Shown: piece by piece, positions 23,038-36,840 of the stretch | How positions within the stretch are numbered: position 1 is the stretch's first letter | Layout: each line of letters starts with the position of its first letter | NCBI GenBank assembly: GCA_009741485.1 | Contig: CM019220.1 | Coordinates: forward strand, 31,192,185 to 31,256,184 | Direction: 5' to 3' | DNA length: 64,000 nucleotides | From: Malurus cyaneus samueli | Taxonomy: Eukaryota > Chordata > Aves > Passeriformes > Maluridae | Notes under the pieces: model-generated | The model's input: the letters and a program-made list of their open reading frames with translations, nothing else | Databases searched by the model: none | What the model was told of the DNA's origin: nothing | Made by a program: the position numbers and the translations under genes

Positions 23038-26000
23038 AGCAGAGTCATGTGGACAACTGCATGTTTGAGTTTGCAAAGGAGACCCTCACACAGTTTAAAA
23101 GTTGGGTTTCATACGTGATTTCCTGAGTAATTTTTTGCTTGGAAATTTCATTTTGTCAGGGATTTCATTAAAAGGAGATGGCAATACAGGATTAAGTTCT
23201 GGAAGGAGCCTCCTAAATTGCAAAGTCAGTCTCAGCTATTATAATTAACCATGATCATAAACCAATCATCCTTAATACCTTAGGTTTATTAGAAAGCTTT
23301 ATAAGAAAGCTGTTCTCAAATCTGCTCCCTCTGAAGATTAAAAATGTTTTTCTAAAGTATTCCTAAATGTATTCATGGCCATTTGTTCCTGGAGAGTCAG
23401 TCTTTAGCAAATGCACCAGCTCTGTTTCCCTGGTGTTTACCCACTGATGTAGTTAGAAACAATTCTCCAGACAGTTCTCACTTGGCTGTATTTTAAAAAT
23501 GTGTGTGTTTTAGTCCTCCTTATCCTGATGATATGAAAGTACAAAAAATAAAAATACATGCAATAAAAGGGGAGTTTCAATGAGTCTGCTTTTTCTTTGA
23601 ATTGAAACAGCTCAGGTGTTAACACTGAACTTTCTGTTTGCTTGGACTAGACCCCCCTTCCTGAGCAAACTGTGCTTCCCACTGCATTGACCTTTTCAGA
23701 TGAGAGGACTGACAGAGCAGCTGAAACAACCACTTCATCTTCTTTGGATGTGCAGGCAAAGCAAAATCAAAGACACAGGAAGGAACTGGTGATACTGACA
23801 AAATCACACATCTGTCCAAACTGGATATCCTAGGAAGCTGTGAATTTTATAACTCAAACTAGTGTCTCAGATTAGCCAACACATAACTATAACACATTTC
23901 ATAACTACAATGGATTTTTTTCTTCTACACCAGATACTAGCAGCACTAAAATTATAGCAATTCTATATGGTGGCACTTCTGAGGGAAGTGCCTGAACTGT
24001 AAAAGCTCTTAAAAAGTATACTGCTAATGGCATCAGAAGAATATAGGTCTGTGATACTATGGGGGCATAAATTTTCCAGGAGCTGACAAGATTTGCTGGC
24101 TGGTTAAATCAAACCACGTTCAACAGTGGCAGATGGAAAGAAATTACTCTTGCATAGGCTTGAGAAACTTTCTGTAGCCAGCTCTATCTTTTGCCAAAGT
24201 CTGGCAAGTTCAGCTGGATGGCAGCTGCAGGCTGACTGCCCAGGTACTGTTTAGAAAGGCAACAGAGGCTTTTTTCACCATTTAATCAGCACTTGAATGT
24301 CACTCAGTTTCAGAAAGCAGAGTATTCAGAAGAACTCAGTCCTGCTGTGTTAATCAGAGACTTTCCTTGTTGAATTAGGATGCATTGTCTGAGTAAGTAT
24401 GTAAGTATTTCTCCCAGTGACTTTGACTTTCCCAGGATAAGCAGCTCAGTAAACTGTAACAGAAGTACTGCAGTTATCTATAAGATAATATATGCAGAAT
24501 TGTGTGATAATAGAGATGAAATAAACAGTCACTGTAGTCAATCTCCCAGAGGGATGCAGCAACACACACACTTTCAGCAGGAACATCAAAAGTCAGTCAG
24601 CCAAGCTGAAAATTAGCTACAAGCAATTACTGATTTCAGTGTCATGGAAAACACAGACAGCAAGCTACAGAGTGATGCCTTAAAACACACCATTAAAATA
24701 CCATTGAAAGCTATGAATTGCTTTGGTTCTATCCATAAATCGAGAGAACAATCAAATTATGGCACCTAATAAAATATTTGGAATATAAGAATGAACTTGG
24801 GCTCTTTTTGTTTTCTGTTTTTCTTCACATTACTAGGACTAAAGGTACTTTGGGGGGAAGGAGGAGAAGGATTTTGCCTCAAACGTAATCAGGATCCTTC
24901 TAGGACCTATTAACACTCTTCATATTTTTCATATATGGTAAACAAAGAGGGCAGTAAATGGCATTTTTGTTTTACTAACTTTGTTAGCATTAACTTAGAG
25001 ATTTTAGCTCAGATCTAATGATTTAGGAAGATAAGGATCAACATTTATGGGACTTCTATGATTCCAGAGAACTGCTTGGTACAAGAGAAACCCCATGGAG
25101 CTCAAATGCCAAGTGAACATGTGAAATACCAGTTTTTAAAGTGGAGTTTGCACAGCTTTTGTGCTGGTTTGACTTCAGCCACAGCTCTGAAATATGGGAA
25201 AACAGAACTTTGCATAGAAACTGCCTTTCTGGCCTTTGGCAGAATATGCCAGTAAGGCACTTTGCCTAAACTTTGGCTCTTCCTCTTGTCCGTTTGTTCT
25301 ACTTTATTCTGTTCTCTCATTCTTCCTATGTTCTGTATATTTTGGTTTTTAAAGTTAATTATTTAAACTACTTTGCATTTTTACTAATATTAAAGTAAGA
25401 TTTAATACCTGGGTCAGTTACAGTAATAAGGATTTCACCTCCAACATCAAGCTGAGCTGATTATCTTTTCATTTGATTCATGATGTAGGAAAAACTGCAG
25501 AACACTTGCACCAAAATCAGGGTTTATTTCATTTTTTATCACTGATTATAGATCAGATCAAGGAATTAAAATTTTGTAATACAAAATACTAGAGACTATA
25601 TATATTAAGAACACCTAAATTATTACATCCTTTATTACACCCTACCTGCTATTATAGAAGTCAGAGAATATTTGTTGATAGTTTACATTTTGAGAGCTCC
25701 GTTTTGTGCCTTCAACAGAACAATATTCTTCATATTCCTTTTGCTTTGCTTTGGATGTCATTGCCTTCAGTATTAGCATTGTTTTGGAGTAAAAATACAT
25801 TTTAAAAGTAAAAAGAGTCTCGCTATCATGATTAGATTCTGAGATGTATCAGTGTGAATTTCTGCTTGAAAAGGAGATTTAAGATATGGGATCCCACATA
25901 AGGGACTGTCCACCCTGCAAGACTTTCCCCAATAAGCTTTTGCACAAGGCATAATGGTGTCTCATGCTAAATTTACGTCTCAGGTTAAGCACAAATCTTG

Positions 26001-29000
26001 TTACTTTCTTAGCCTGACTAATATATCTTACTTCATTGAGACTCTGGGTTATTCTGAATCTCTGAAAAATAATCCAAAAAAACTGTTGCCATCTGAGTGT
26101 ATACTGGAGGAGAAGACTTCACCTAAGATTCACTACTACATAGACAAAATTTGCAATATGAAATGTAAAAATATGTGAAAAGAATACATTATAAATCCAC
26201 AAAGAGATAGAAAGTGTGTAAAAGGTTTTTGTTACAGATGACAAGAAAAGAAACACCACCTTGGACATGAATGTAAGCAAATGTTTTAAGGTAAGTACGA
26301 GTTTGTGTAGAGAGCCTGGGGCTCCCATCAGGCTTTACAGATTGGTTCATTTCCATCCTGTTGACACAACAGAGACTAAATCCCTCATACTTTGGTTTGA
26401 ATTCATGCATTTTCTTCATTTTCGCTTATTGAAAATGCTGATTCTAATACAAATCCCTGGAATTGTACTTCTAAGAGACTGTTTCAAAACAAACAAGTAA
26501 GAGAAAAACATTTAGATTTCTGATATATTTTCATGTGTTCAGGACTTTCTTAAAGGATTATTGTCTGCTTTTTTCCTCACCATGCCTGTTTGTTTGGCAA
26601 CCATGAGCAAAGACATGTAGTCAATCCTGCTTCTTTCACTTATTTTTTGCACTTATTCATATTCTGATAAACTGGACTGGTTGCCTTTATAGCAAGATAA
26701 GAATATATAAAATAGTCTCTAATGTTTTATTTCAGAGACCTAATAGGCTGTGAAATAAAACCTCTTTGATTATAAGAAATTTACTGAGTCTTGGCTTTCT
26801 TGCATATCCTTATTTGAAATGAATCTGAGACAATCAAAGAAATTTCAGCTTCAGCAGGATATGTTGATATCAGATTTTTTAGTGTCTTTGAAACAACTAT
26901 TTAGAATTGTATCAAGTGCAATAAACATTGGAATTAAATTCTTGTCATTGGTGGTGATTTCAGAATTTTTATTTCAAGTGGTTTGGACAATTCACAGAAA
27001 TGTTGAGCTTTAGCACACAGATATCTCATTATGGCAAGATGGCTGTTCATGTGATTAAATTGTCACACTCTGAGTCCTTAGGTGGAAAAAATGGAAGATA
27101 ATATTTCACTTTTAAAAAGGCCGAGGAAAAAAACCACTCAAAATCTCAAATTCAAAAAGTACAAAAGATTCTTAAAGTAAAATTGAAAATATTGTTATTC
27201 ACTGTGACTTGTTATGAAAGCTTAATACAAAATTTACTGATGCAATTCAGAAATATTTACATTTACTTCAATATGATATTGAATCAAGGCCATATTGCTG
27301 AACTATGTAAACAATTTTATTACCTATTAACTGATTCATCAGTTAATTCATTTAATTATGACTTTGCTATCTCCTTTTATTTATGCAGTTTTTCCTGGTT
27401 TATGTCAGCTGGTCAACATCCCATGTTATCACTGTTTTGGTGTGAGTGCTCTATTGTGTGTAAGTACATTCAAAATCAACCACAGCTTAAAACCCACAGA
27501 CATTAAAAAGGTTACCGTAATTTTAAGGAGCAGTAGAGTCCCCAGATCGTGCTTTCCCTTCTCTTAAAGACAGACTAGGTTTCAGCTCTTCTGATTAAAT
27601 TATATTTATCATTCTTGAATCACCTTTTCTTGCCATCCTCTGCTACAGCACCATCATCTGTGCAGCTGGTGCCACTGAATTTGAGTTATTCTCCAGTCAC
27701 ACTACCAACTGGATGAGACAAATAAAATCAATATTCTTCTCCTTACAGATTAAATTAATTTAGCAATTCATAACAGTTGTAGACTGTTCTTTTCTTTGTC
27801 CAGTTCTACTCTGCAATCCATCAAAGTATTCTGCTTGGCATTTGAATTAATGTAACCTAATTTGTGAGCAACAACTCCTTCTGTCATAATGAAATCTTTC
27901 AGTTTTTGATTTCTAGTCTATTCCATAGTCTAGGCATTTTAACCCACTACCAATGAACCTCATTTCAGATAACAAAATAAAGAATAAAAACCTTATATCA
28001 AACAGTGTGTCACTTGTAGTTCTAATGACTAAATGAGCTATTTTGATTATTTTTTAAGAACGACCATCTTTAGTTAATTGGAATTCAAGTTTATGCAAAA
28101 TATTTTCATACCATTTTGTTTGTACTGAATGAAAACACCAGGGCTTTTTTCTGGCTGAAAAGATGCCAGCAGGAGCAAACTAATGAGCCCCAAAAAGAGA
28201 ACATTTGTACAGCTGGAGTCTGAATGTTAGCAAGCTGCTTGTTTTTGATTGACACTGTAACAGTCATGGTGGTGGAAGGTGATCAATAATACTCCCTGTG
28301 ACAATGTAAATAATATCATCCAAGAGTGATTGCCAAACAAAAAATATTCAGAGACTCAACTCAATTTGGGTAAGCATCCAAGACCTTAGATCTTTCTTCT
28401 AAGTGCTTTACCCTTTGGTGTCTCTTAATTTCATTCAAGAATAGGTTGATCAATGGATTGCTTAGAGCATTCAGGTTTGCTCTGGTGTATGGTAGGCAGG
28501 AAACATGATACTAAATAAGAACAGCTTTTTTTAATTAGCAGCTATTAAGCTTTTAAAAGATTAAGTTTGGAAAAGGAGTTTTGCTTCTGCTGTTTGAGTT
28601 TGATCACTCTTCCACGTCAGCTTCAATTTGTTGTGCATTTAATACACAGAGCAGCTACAGTTGGTTTTCATGCTGATCTATTCATCAATGTACATAAAAC
28701 AGATTATTCAAAAATTTTACAGGATGTGTCTATATGATCTTAATTCGACTCAGACAGACTTCCTTAGAAATAAGTAAAATAGAACCCCATCTGAGTACAG
28801 GGGACAATGGTTTGTCACTATTGCCAAAAATGTGAGTTTTTTCTAATCAGTGCAGGAGTTCTAGAGTGAGAGGCTTCAAAAAGAAAAAAGAAATAGGAGC
28901 ACATGTAAGGTAACTTGAAGAGCAGATACGAGTACTTAGAACAGAAAGATGGATGCATTAAAAGGGCAGAAGATAAGTAACATTATGAAGGTATGAATGC

Positions 29001-31782
29001 ATTAAGGCTACTGTTATAGATGATGAAGGGCTGTAAGGAATGTTTTTGTGTGTTTTTCCCAGGTATTAGGAATGCTGTGCCCAGAGCTGAAGCAGTAAGA
29101 CTCAATAGTTTGGAGAAGTAGAGGTTTTTTTCATTTTTATTGTGCTTTTGGAGTATTTAATGCCTCACTAGACCTAAAAAAACCCTTGGGTCCCATGCTC
29201 ATTTCAATTCAATTAAGATATACAGGCTGTGCAAAATATATATCGATAGGGAGCCACATTTTCAGAAATAACTGCTTATCTGTGCACTTTTTAGCTCATT
29301 ATAGCAGGCTCATGGAATCCAACTTTAAATAAAGACTGTTGGTGGACTAAATTACAACACAGTATCAAGAGACTCCATGAACTAGATATATTCCATTTTA
29401 TTAAGCTTTCATTATAGGTGCTGTGAGTCAGCAAAATATTCAGGCCCTGCTAACCAGACTGCTGGTACTTACTCTAAATCTTGAAGGCAAATATTTTTCG
29501 CCAAGGGAACTCTGTAAATTAACTGTAGTTTTTGGCTGTGTCCTTGTTAAAACAGACTTGACAGAGTGTCTGTCTCACAGATATTTTGAATTTCCTTCCA
29601 GAAAGCTGCCAGGCACCCAGAGAGACAGCAGCATCATCACTTCCATGCTGTAGGCATTGTCCTTCCATGACAGCACCTTTCCACACCAACACACCAACTC
29701 CTTAAGACTTTATTTTATAGATGATGAAACATTTCTAATTTTTTTTTTTAATTCTGAATAAGTAAACAAGTTATTTGAGGTGAAGAAGAGAGCTTTGTCC
29801 CTAAGATGTACCCCAGTGAGAGTGACCATGCTCTGCCTCTTTCCCAGGGACTGTCCCTAAACATGCATTGGCTGGTTTAGGTTATAAATATGCTGGTGTA
29901 TGACAAAAGGTAAAAAAAAATGCTACAAGGAGATAAAATTGGGGAATGATTCAATGTTGGTGCAATACCTATGGAGTCTGAGCAATGGACTCTCTTATGG
30001 TGTTATTTTTTTAAGAGTGTTTTGTGAAAACACATGGCCGAGGTGACTGGAGATTATACTTGGCTTCAATTCCTTGAATTGTAGCAGCTCTAAAATGAGC
30101 CTTCTTTTTCCTGATATTTGTGTTTCTAGTTGAACATTTTAATGTCCTTCACAATGAAGGATTCAAGGCATCCTCATTATAAAAAGTGAGACTTGATTCA
30201 ACTTTGAAGTCAATAGGAAAACTGCAGTTAACCCCTCACAGTATTTCATTATATTGCAAAACATATAGAAAAAGTTATTTTTAAAATGGCTCTGCTCTGA
30301 AAGGTGACATGGAAGATATAATAATTCTCAAGATATTCCCAAGATATAATAATTTCTAGCCTACTCTGTTTTTCTGGTTTGCTTTCTGGAATCATCAACA
30401 TCTCTTTTATAACACAAGTTGGTATAAGTATGTAGGCATGACAGTTAACTCTGGCATTAAAGTCATATGTGACAACATCAGAAAAATAGCACCCAGCATT
30501 TAAAATGGTATTGTAATATGTAAACCAAGTATTGAACATATCTACATGCAACACTAACAAATATGTCTTAATTGCCAGCACAGTATTAAGTTCTTTAGGT
30601 CAAAAATCTTCTGGTACAGTACAATCAGAGATAAGGCATTGTAATCCCTTTCTTCATCATCAAGAGATTTGTAAATTAGTGAAATAACAATAATTTAAAT
30701 AGAAGAAAAAGTGCATATAGAGAAGACACAGCTTTCTTCTCAGTGTGCTTGCCTGGTGTTTCTCAGTATTATTCAGAAGTTGAAAATTGTCACAGTCCAC
30801 ATATTCTTCAAAGAAATAATCAGTGTCAGCTGTTTCTTAATATATGTCAAAAAAATCAATTGTATACATAAACCAATAAAAAGTACTCTGTGAGTTAATT
30901 TATTAATTGATTTATTGTGATTCTGAATAGTTAAAATGAAATATAGTACCTGGTACAAGGGATAAACATTATTTTTAACCATTGAATGTCATTCAGGTGA
31001 TTTTTGAAAAGGACACTGATTCTGAAGCATGTACAATACCTGATTGGTATCAGTTCACCTGAATTTCAGTAACTGGGAGCCTAATGTTGCTCTAGGACAG
31101 ATGAGAGCAATCACCTCATATCAGTAGTGACCCTGGTCTGACCTAGGGATACCCAAACTGAAGAAAATCATGGGCACTTTTTCTCCATGATCATTCTCAT
31201 GTGCCATTTTAATGCAATTAAATTTGGCATAGAAAGTTGGGGGGAAATATATGGGAGTTACATGGAAAAAATAGGGAGGATAAAGTTAGTGGAAAATAAA
31301 TTTAACAGCCAAAATAAACAAATACTAAAAAACCCCAACCAAATATTAACCAGAATATCCAATTCACAATCTCTGATTTTTTGTCTTTGCCTCTTAATCT
31401 GTATCAAATGGGAATAAGCCCATTTGTTGCTTTTGGAGGTCACCTTTAAAAGGTGATTTATAGTTTATGGTGCTACAGTAATTTCTGAAGAGATATGGGG
31501 CAAAGAGAGAGCCACTGAACCTATCAAGACTGTTGAAAGCTTCATGATAGTGGCATCAAATTAAAGACAAGCACCTTGTATCTCAGACAGTCCCAGGGGG
31601 AAAAGGGTTTTTTATCTGAAGTAGTAAAAAGTATGTTATTCGGTGTCATATAACTTTTTCATTATCCTGTCACACTTGGAAATTCTGCATTGCAGCCCCA
31701 CAAAATTAAGAGCAAAGCAAATTTATTGCAGTGTATCAGTCCTTTAGGGTATTTGGGTTTTGTTGTTGGTTTTTTTTGTGGG
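23038..31782. other. Non-genic AT-rich sequence, no gene recognised
   Basis: No recognisable gene or interspersed repeat occurs in this 8.7-kb block. Two intervals with splice-like edges and an open frame lie at 26238-26290 and 27389-27459, both unsupported beyond that. A 14-bp direct repeat (AAGATATAATAATT) occurs at 30313 and 30341 with a 28-bp period. AATAAA hexamers are scattered at a density expected from base composition and are not annotated as polyadenylation sites. Confidence 0.65.
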
Positions 31783-31807
31783 TTTTTTTTTTTTTTTTTT
31801 TTTTTTT
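31783..31807. repeat. T25 homopolymer within a T/G-rich tract
   Basis: A run of 25 Ts follows a T/G-rich lead-in (31750-31782). Read on the minus strand it is an A25 run, which could mark the tail of a retroposed RNA inserted in that orientation. No recognisable gene copy follows it to the right, so it may simply be a homopolymer. Confidence 0.85.
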
Positions 31808-34800
31808 GTTGATTTTTTTCTGGCCAGTTTTCCTATCTAGATTTTAGATTTTGTATTAATCATTTTCCGTATCACTCTTGAGATGAAATGAAATAACAGG
31901 GGACTGCAAAATTAAATTCAGATCAAGGGAAGATGTAACTTTCCTTCTTGCTGGTTGTAAATCTAAAATGAGGAGAACAAAAAGCTATTTATTCTCTATT
32001 AATTCCAGTGTCACTTTTGATGAAAGGATATTCACTAGTCTCAAAAAGTTTTCTGCATGTTAAATAGTTTCTGTGGCATTTTGGCTATGGCAAAAATCCT
32101 TTTATTAATTTTTGGTGCTCTACTGAAAGTGAAAAAACAGTGGCAGCCTGAACCTGGAAGATATTTGGTCTCTCTAATGTGCAGCCACACATTCCTCCAT
32201 GCTTTTTTAAATTTGAGCTGTAAGAACTTCTGTCATCTTTACATGACTAAGTCCTTGTGGTTGCATGGAATTTGTTCACTTAGGTACAAACCCAGCTCAG
32301 TTAAAGACTTTAATGTGAAATTTGTGTGTACATGCAGAGATAACTAAAAAACAAAACAAATTTTTAAAATACAAAAAAAAAAAATCCCAAACAAAGCCCA
32401 CAACTCAAAGTAAAAGAAACCCACTCTACACAAAATAAAAGCAAAAAACCCACCTAAATAGGCAACATGGAGGGCATTCAAATTCATGGTAATGATTTGT
32501 GATGTTAAAATCACAAAAATAATACAAATAGATGATTATTACTGTAGGATCTTTAGAGTTTGAGGGATTTTCAGTAAAACAAAAAGGGTTTTATTTCTTT
32601 TCTTCTTACACATTTAATATTCAAACAAGAAAAACAGATTCCTAGTGCCTAAAGGGAACTACTACCTGTCCAAGAAGTAATCAGATTTCTGCTTCATTTA
32701 TAGTTATATTAATTAGTAAATCACTTCTCAAATCATAAAGATTTGGCATCTGAAGAGTACTGAAGTTTAACTTTGTTAACATATAAGAAGACAATAACCT
32801 CATCCTACATGGGAAGAAGAGTTAATTTGAACATCTTTGGCAGTCAAAGACCAGAATTTCTATCTATCTGTCATTGTTATTCAAAATCTGCTGTTGTAGT
32901 TCCACTTACTTGAATGGGAATGATTTATTGAATTACCCATTTGGGATCAAAAGCAAGATTCTGTTATTCAGATGATCACAGCAAAAGGAATACAGGAGGG
33001 GATGGAAACTTCGAAGATAGAATATTTTTGTTCCTACTTAGTGAATAACTCTTTCAAACAGGGTCACAGCGAACACAAAAGGTTTTGTGTAGTTGTGTTA
33101 AGGAATACACAGCATCTTTCACATCCTGGTCCTTTTTGCTGCCTTTATCTGTGATCAAAATGGAGAATCATTAGGGATTGAAAGTGCACGACCAGAAGTA
33201 GATTAGAAAATACAAAAGTACTACATTTCAGAAACATGTAACATTGTGGAAAGAAAGCAGGGTGCACCAGCTGTAATTATCAATGCTAATACATTCACTT
33301 CCTTCCCTTCCCACTTTTGCCCTGTCGACATGCACAGCAATTACTCTGCCTGCAGGAACTCTTTGCAAGTGTTTTTTTTTTTTTTTTGTCACAGCAGGTA
33401 CCACCCTAATGTCAAAGCAGAAACTCTGAACTCTGTTCCAGACCACTAATGTCTTCCATGGACTTATTGTTTAGTTTTTCATCATCTTAACAGCTTCAGT
33501 GTACATCAGAGGCTGGTCCCTCAGATAGGTGGCTCGACAGCCTCAGCTCATTATGTTGAGAATTGATAAGGGTTCATGAATCTGATATGTAAATGGCCCG
33601 TAACTATGAAACGAGTTGGGCTTGTGGTCTCACTGCTCCTTGTCCTGCAAGATTCCAGTGTGTCACAGACAAGTGCAGATGTGACCCTGCACCTTGCAGC
33701 TGTGAGACTTGAAACTTAGCTCACGTTCCCACAAAAGAAAAAAGTGAGTACCTTTTACATGATGTTCGTTTCTCAGCTACAAATAGCATTTCATCCATCA
33801 CTCTCTTTCCAGTGTCTTCTTGCTTATTACTGGTGGTGTTTATTGTTTCTGTGCTGGGCTTCTCCTTCTTGGACCATTTAATCAATCACATCACTGTCCC
33901 TGGGACAGTCTGGTCTTTGTATTGTTACCATGATTGAATAACTTTGATGTTTTTTCTCTTTGGGTACTTTTTCTCTACTGCTACAGGTGTGAGAACATAT
34001 AGAGATGCAATGTTACATATAATCTGAAACATAAAGCAGGAATTCTACATGTTTTCCTGTAGCCTCCCTTCAACAGGAGTGTCTCCTGACTCCAGGATAT
34101 GCCAACAGGCCTGTGGTAATAGGCAAGATAAGTGAAGAAGAAAATAAATAGCCAATATCATATAGCAGTGATGGTGAGCCAGGCAGAACAACAACTCCTT
34201 CCAACTGATGTAATGAATTTAAGATGTCAAATTATCAGACTCTGGGGTTTTTGGGTACAGACCAATATTTCTTGTAAGATTATTATATTTTCTAATGTGA
34301 TTAACCTTTCTGTTTAAGGTTTTCCTACTGTAAAATGTTTGTTTCCGTAGGAAAAAACTAGGTATAACCTTCCCACAAAGAAGCAGTAGAAAGAGTCATT
34401 CCTGAGTTATTTGGGATGGAACAAGAGAATTGTGATTGTTTATAAAAAGTACTTGCTGAGACCTTGCAAGCCATGCTCCAACCCACAGCAGACTTGGAAG
34501 GGTATTTCAGGATAAACACCCAGAAATGGGTTTATAATGGAAACCTTGACAGGCCTAAAAGCAAAGCAGAGCACAGGTGCCACTCTAATTAAGAGCAGTG
34601 ACCCTTCAAAGAAAAGGTTTGCCAGCAGGTAAATAAACTGCCATTGTGCAGCTCACCTGGTTAAACAGGAAAGTTTGGAAAATGATTGGAAAAATGGCAT
34701 CAACGGGTGCCACCTTAGACATCAGTTATAAGAGACAGCTGCCTGCTGTGGGATGAATAGAGTGTATGTACTACTAAAAACAATGTTTTTGTTCTGACAG

Positions 34801-36417
34801 TCCTGCTACAGGTAACCCAAACCCTTGAATGTATCGCTTGTTCACAGCTGTCATGTTCTTTAATATCATTTTTAATCATATCCCATCTGCCCCAACCTTG
34901 ATGTGTGTAATAGGATAGTTCAGGTGGATAGAAATATTCAGATGAGTGGCTTGAGCTTCGGAGAGTCTCATGTGCAGTTGCTGGGCCAGCATGAATCTGT
35001 ACACATCCTCTCCCTCGTTTTTTTTCTAACTAACTCACATTTCAATTTGTCAGTGTAGTTGTGCTCTTTCCTGACTGATTCATGGGCTGCTGCAGTCATT
35101 AAAGCTGGGGAGCTTTTGGCGTGTTTTGGTAGGGTTTTTTTGTTTGTTTTTTATTACAGCATCAGTGTTGTTTCAGGCACTTTCACAGGAGCCTGATAAA
35201 ACTGCTGAATTGCCATGGCTGCATGAATTGGAGGGGAACACTGTAACAACTGAACCTTTGCATCATCATGGCTCAAAAACCAATATTGTTTTCAGAGTGG
35301 AGAAAACAAAAAAAAAAACCAATATGGAGTTTGGAATAGTTTTGTATATCATTATATGTCTCATTCTAAAGATATATTTTGCATGCTTTTCCCTGCATGC
35401 AAGCTCTTTTGTAGATCAGTATGGATTTTCTTTAGGGAATGGAGCCAGGTTGTAATTAAGCTTTACCCCATGTTACTGGGGTTTGGGGCATTTTTTTTTT
35501 TATGGGGTGGATCTTGTTACAAACAATCTGTGATGTGCATGTCTTGTGAAGGGAATATTTTGCTTTTTTAATCAGGGATAATGATTTGGACTTGCCAGAC
35601 ACTGGTTTATAGGCAGATTTAAAATTTAAATAAGCTTAAAAAGCAACTGAGTTAAAGTGGTACAAAATCTTATATAATTGCTCTCAGTTTTTGACTTATC
35701 ATTTTCTGCTTAAATTTCAGATTCTAAAGCTTAACTATTTCCACGATGGGAAATAGAGAAGTAAAATTTTGCATTTAAACAGTGGCATCTAGAAAATACC
35801 AAATATTTTTTTCCCACTAACCTGATATTACTATCTCTTAATCTTGAATTATTGCCAGAAAAACACAAGGCAAATCAGTTGGAACTCCAAATTAAGGGCT
35901 GCAGGTTTTGAAGCAGCAGGATTTTTTTTCTATTTTTTCCCCCTCTGGCAGTTTTTATTTTTCAGTGTGGCACAACTTGTGGTGCTGGGTTTCTGTAGCA
36001 AAACTGAACACGTAGGTGCAGTCCTAATGAAAATTAATCTATAAATGAGCTGTATTTTTTTAAATGACTGGTTAATACCTGGTGTGGGTGTGTGTGTTCA
36101 TGGTAATTTGAGAGAAGCTTGAAACTTTAAAGCTCTCTGACCACTAAAGAAGCAGAGCAGGGCTTCTGAAGGTTTCATTTGCTTAATCCCTTTTTTAACA
36201 CCTCTCAGATTGCTTGTTTATCAAACTGGCTGCTTGGATAAAGCTGCTTATCTCACATCAAGAGCACAGTACCTATCAACTTCAATTTATTAAATTCTAG
36301 GAATAGGAGTCTATCAGTTTCATTATCTGGATCTTCACAATTCTTTAATTTTGCAATAACAGGCTGCATTTAGCAGCTACTCTCTTCTTGAACAGGACAT
36401 GCTGGTGTTAGTGGTTG
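31808..36417. other. Non-genic AT-rich sequence, no gene recognised
   Basis: No gene is recognisable. An A-rich, C-containing stretch runs from about 32346 to 32450, with A12 near 32374-32385. A T16 run lies at 33372-33387. An 8-bp inverted repeat (TTGCATGC and GCATGCAA, 8-nt spacer) lies at 35379-35402. Short frames of 60-110 codons show no domain or compositional sign of selection. Confidence 0.65.
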
Positions 36418-36840
36418 TAGCTGCGTGCCCAATTAGCCAAAAAGGCTGAGAGCATCCAGAAAGTGTGGCCCACAGGGCTAGAGCAGAGATCATGAGGCCA
36501 CACTACAAATTACTGTGTATTTTTGGGCCCCTCACTGCTAAAAACACATGGAGGTACTGGGGTGTGTTCAAAGGAGGGCAATGAAGGGACTGCAGCATCC
36601 TCCTCTTAGGGGAAGGGGCTGAGTTCATCCTGGAAAAACATGGGATTCAGGGAAGAGCTTAGTGCTCTCTAAACCAGCCCAAAAGGATCTTGCAGCAAGG
36701 CAGGGGTTGGTCTCTTATCCTGAACAAGCCACAGGATGGTCAGAAATGGCCTCAGGCTGTCCCAGGGGAGAGCAGGCTGCCCAGGGAAGTGGAGGTGTAT
36801 TAAAGATGTGACCCTTAAGGCATTCGGTCTCAGCATTGTT
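36418..36840 (+). mobile_element. CR1 LINE fragment (3' part of ORF2 and beyond)
   Basis: This stretch matches the well-known 3' portion of avian CR1 elements in order. It has GGCTGAGAGCATCCAG, a GAGGCCACACTACAA segment, TTTTGGGCCCCTCACTGCTA, GAGGTACTGGGGTGTGTTCA, AGGGCAATGAAGG, GGGGTTGGTCTCTTATCCTG, AAATGGCCTCAGGCTGTCCC, and CAGGCTGCCCAGGGAAGTGG. In an intact element this encodes the end of the reverse-transcriptase protein. Here the frame is broken by substitutions and small indels. The usual 'gagtcaccatccctgg' segment after the last motif is missing, and no CR1 terminus is seen. The fragment is therefore truncated at both ends and old. It is inactive. Boundaries are approximate. Confidence 0.88.
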
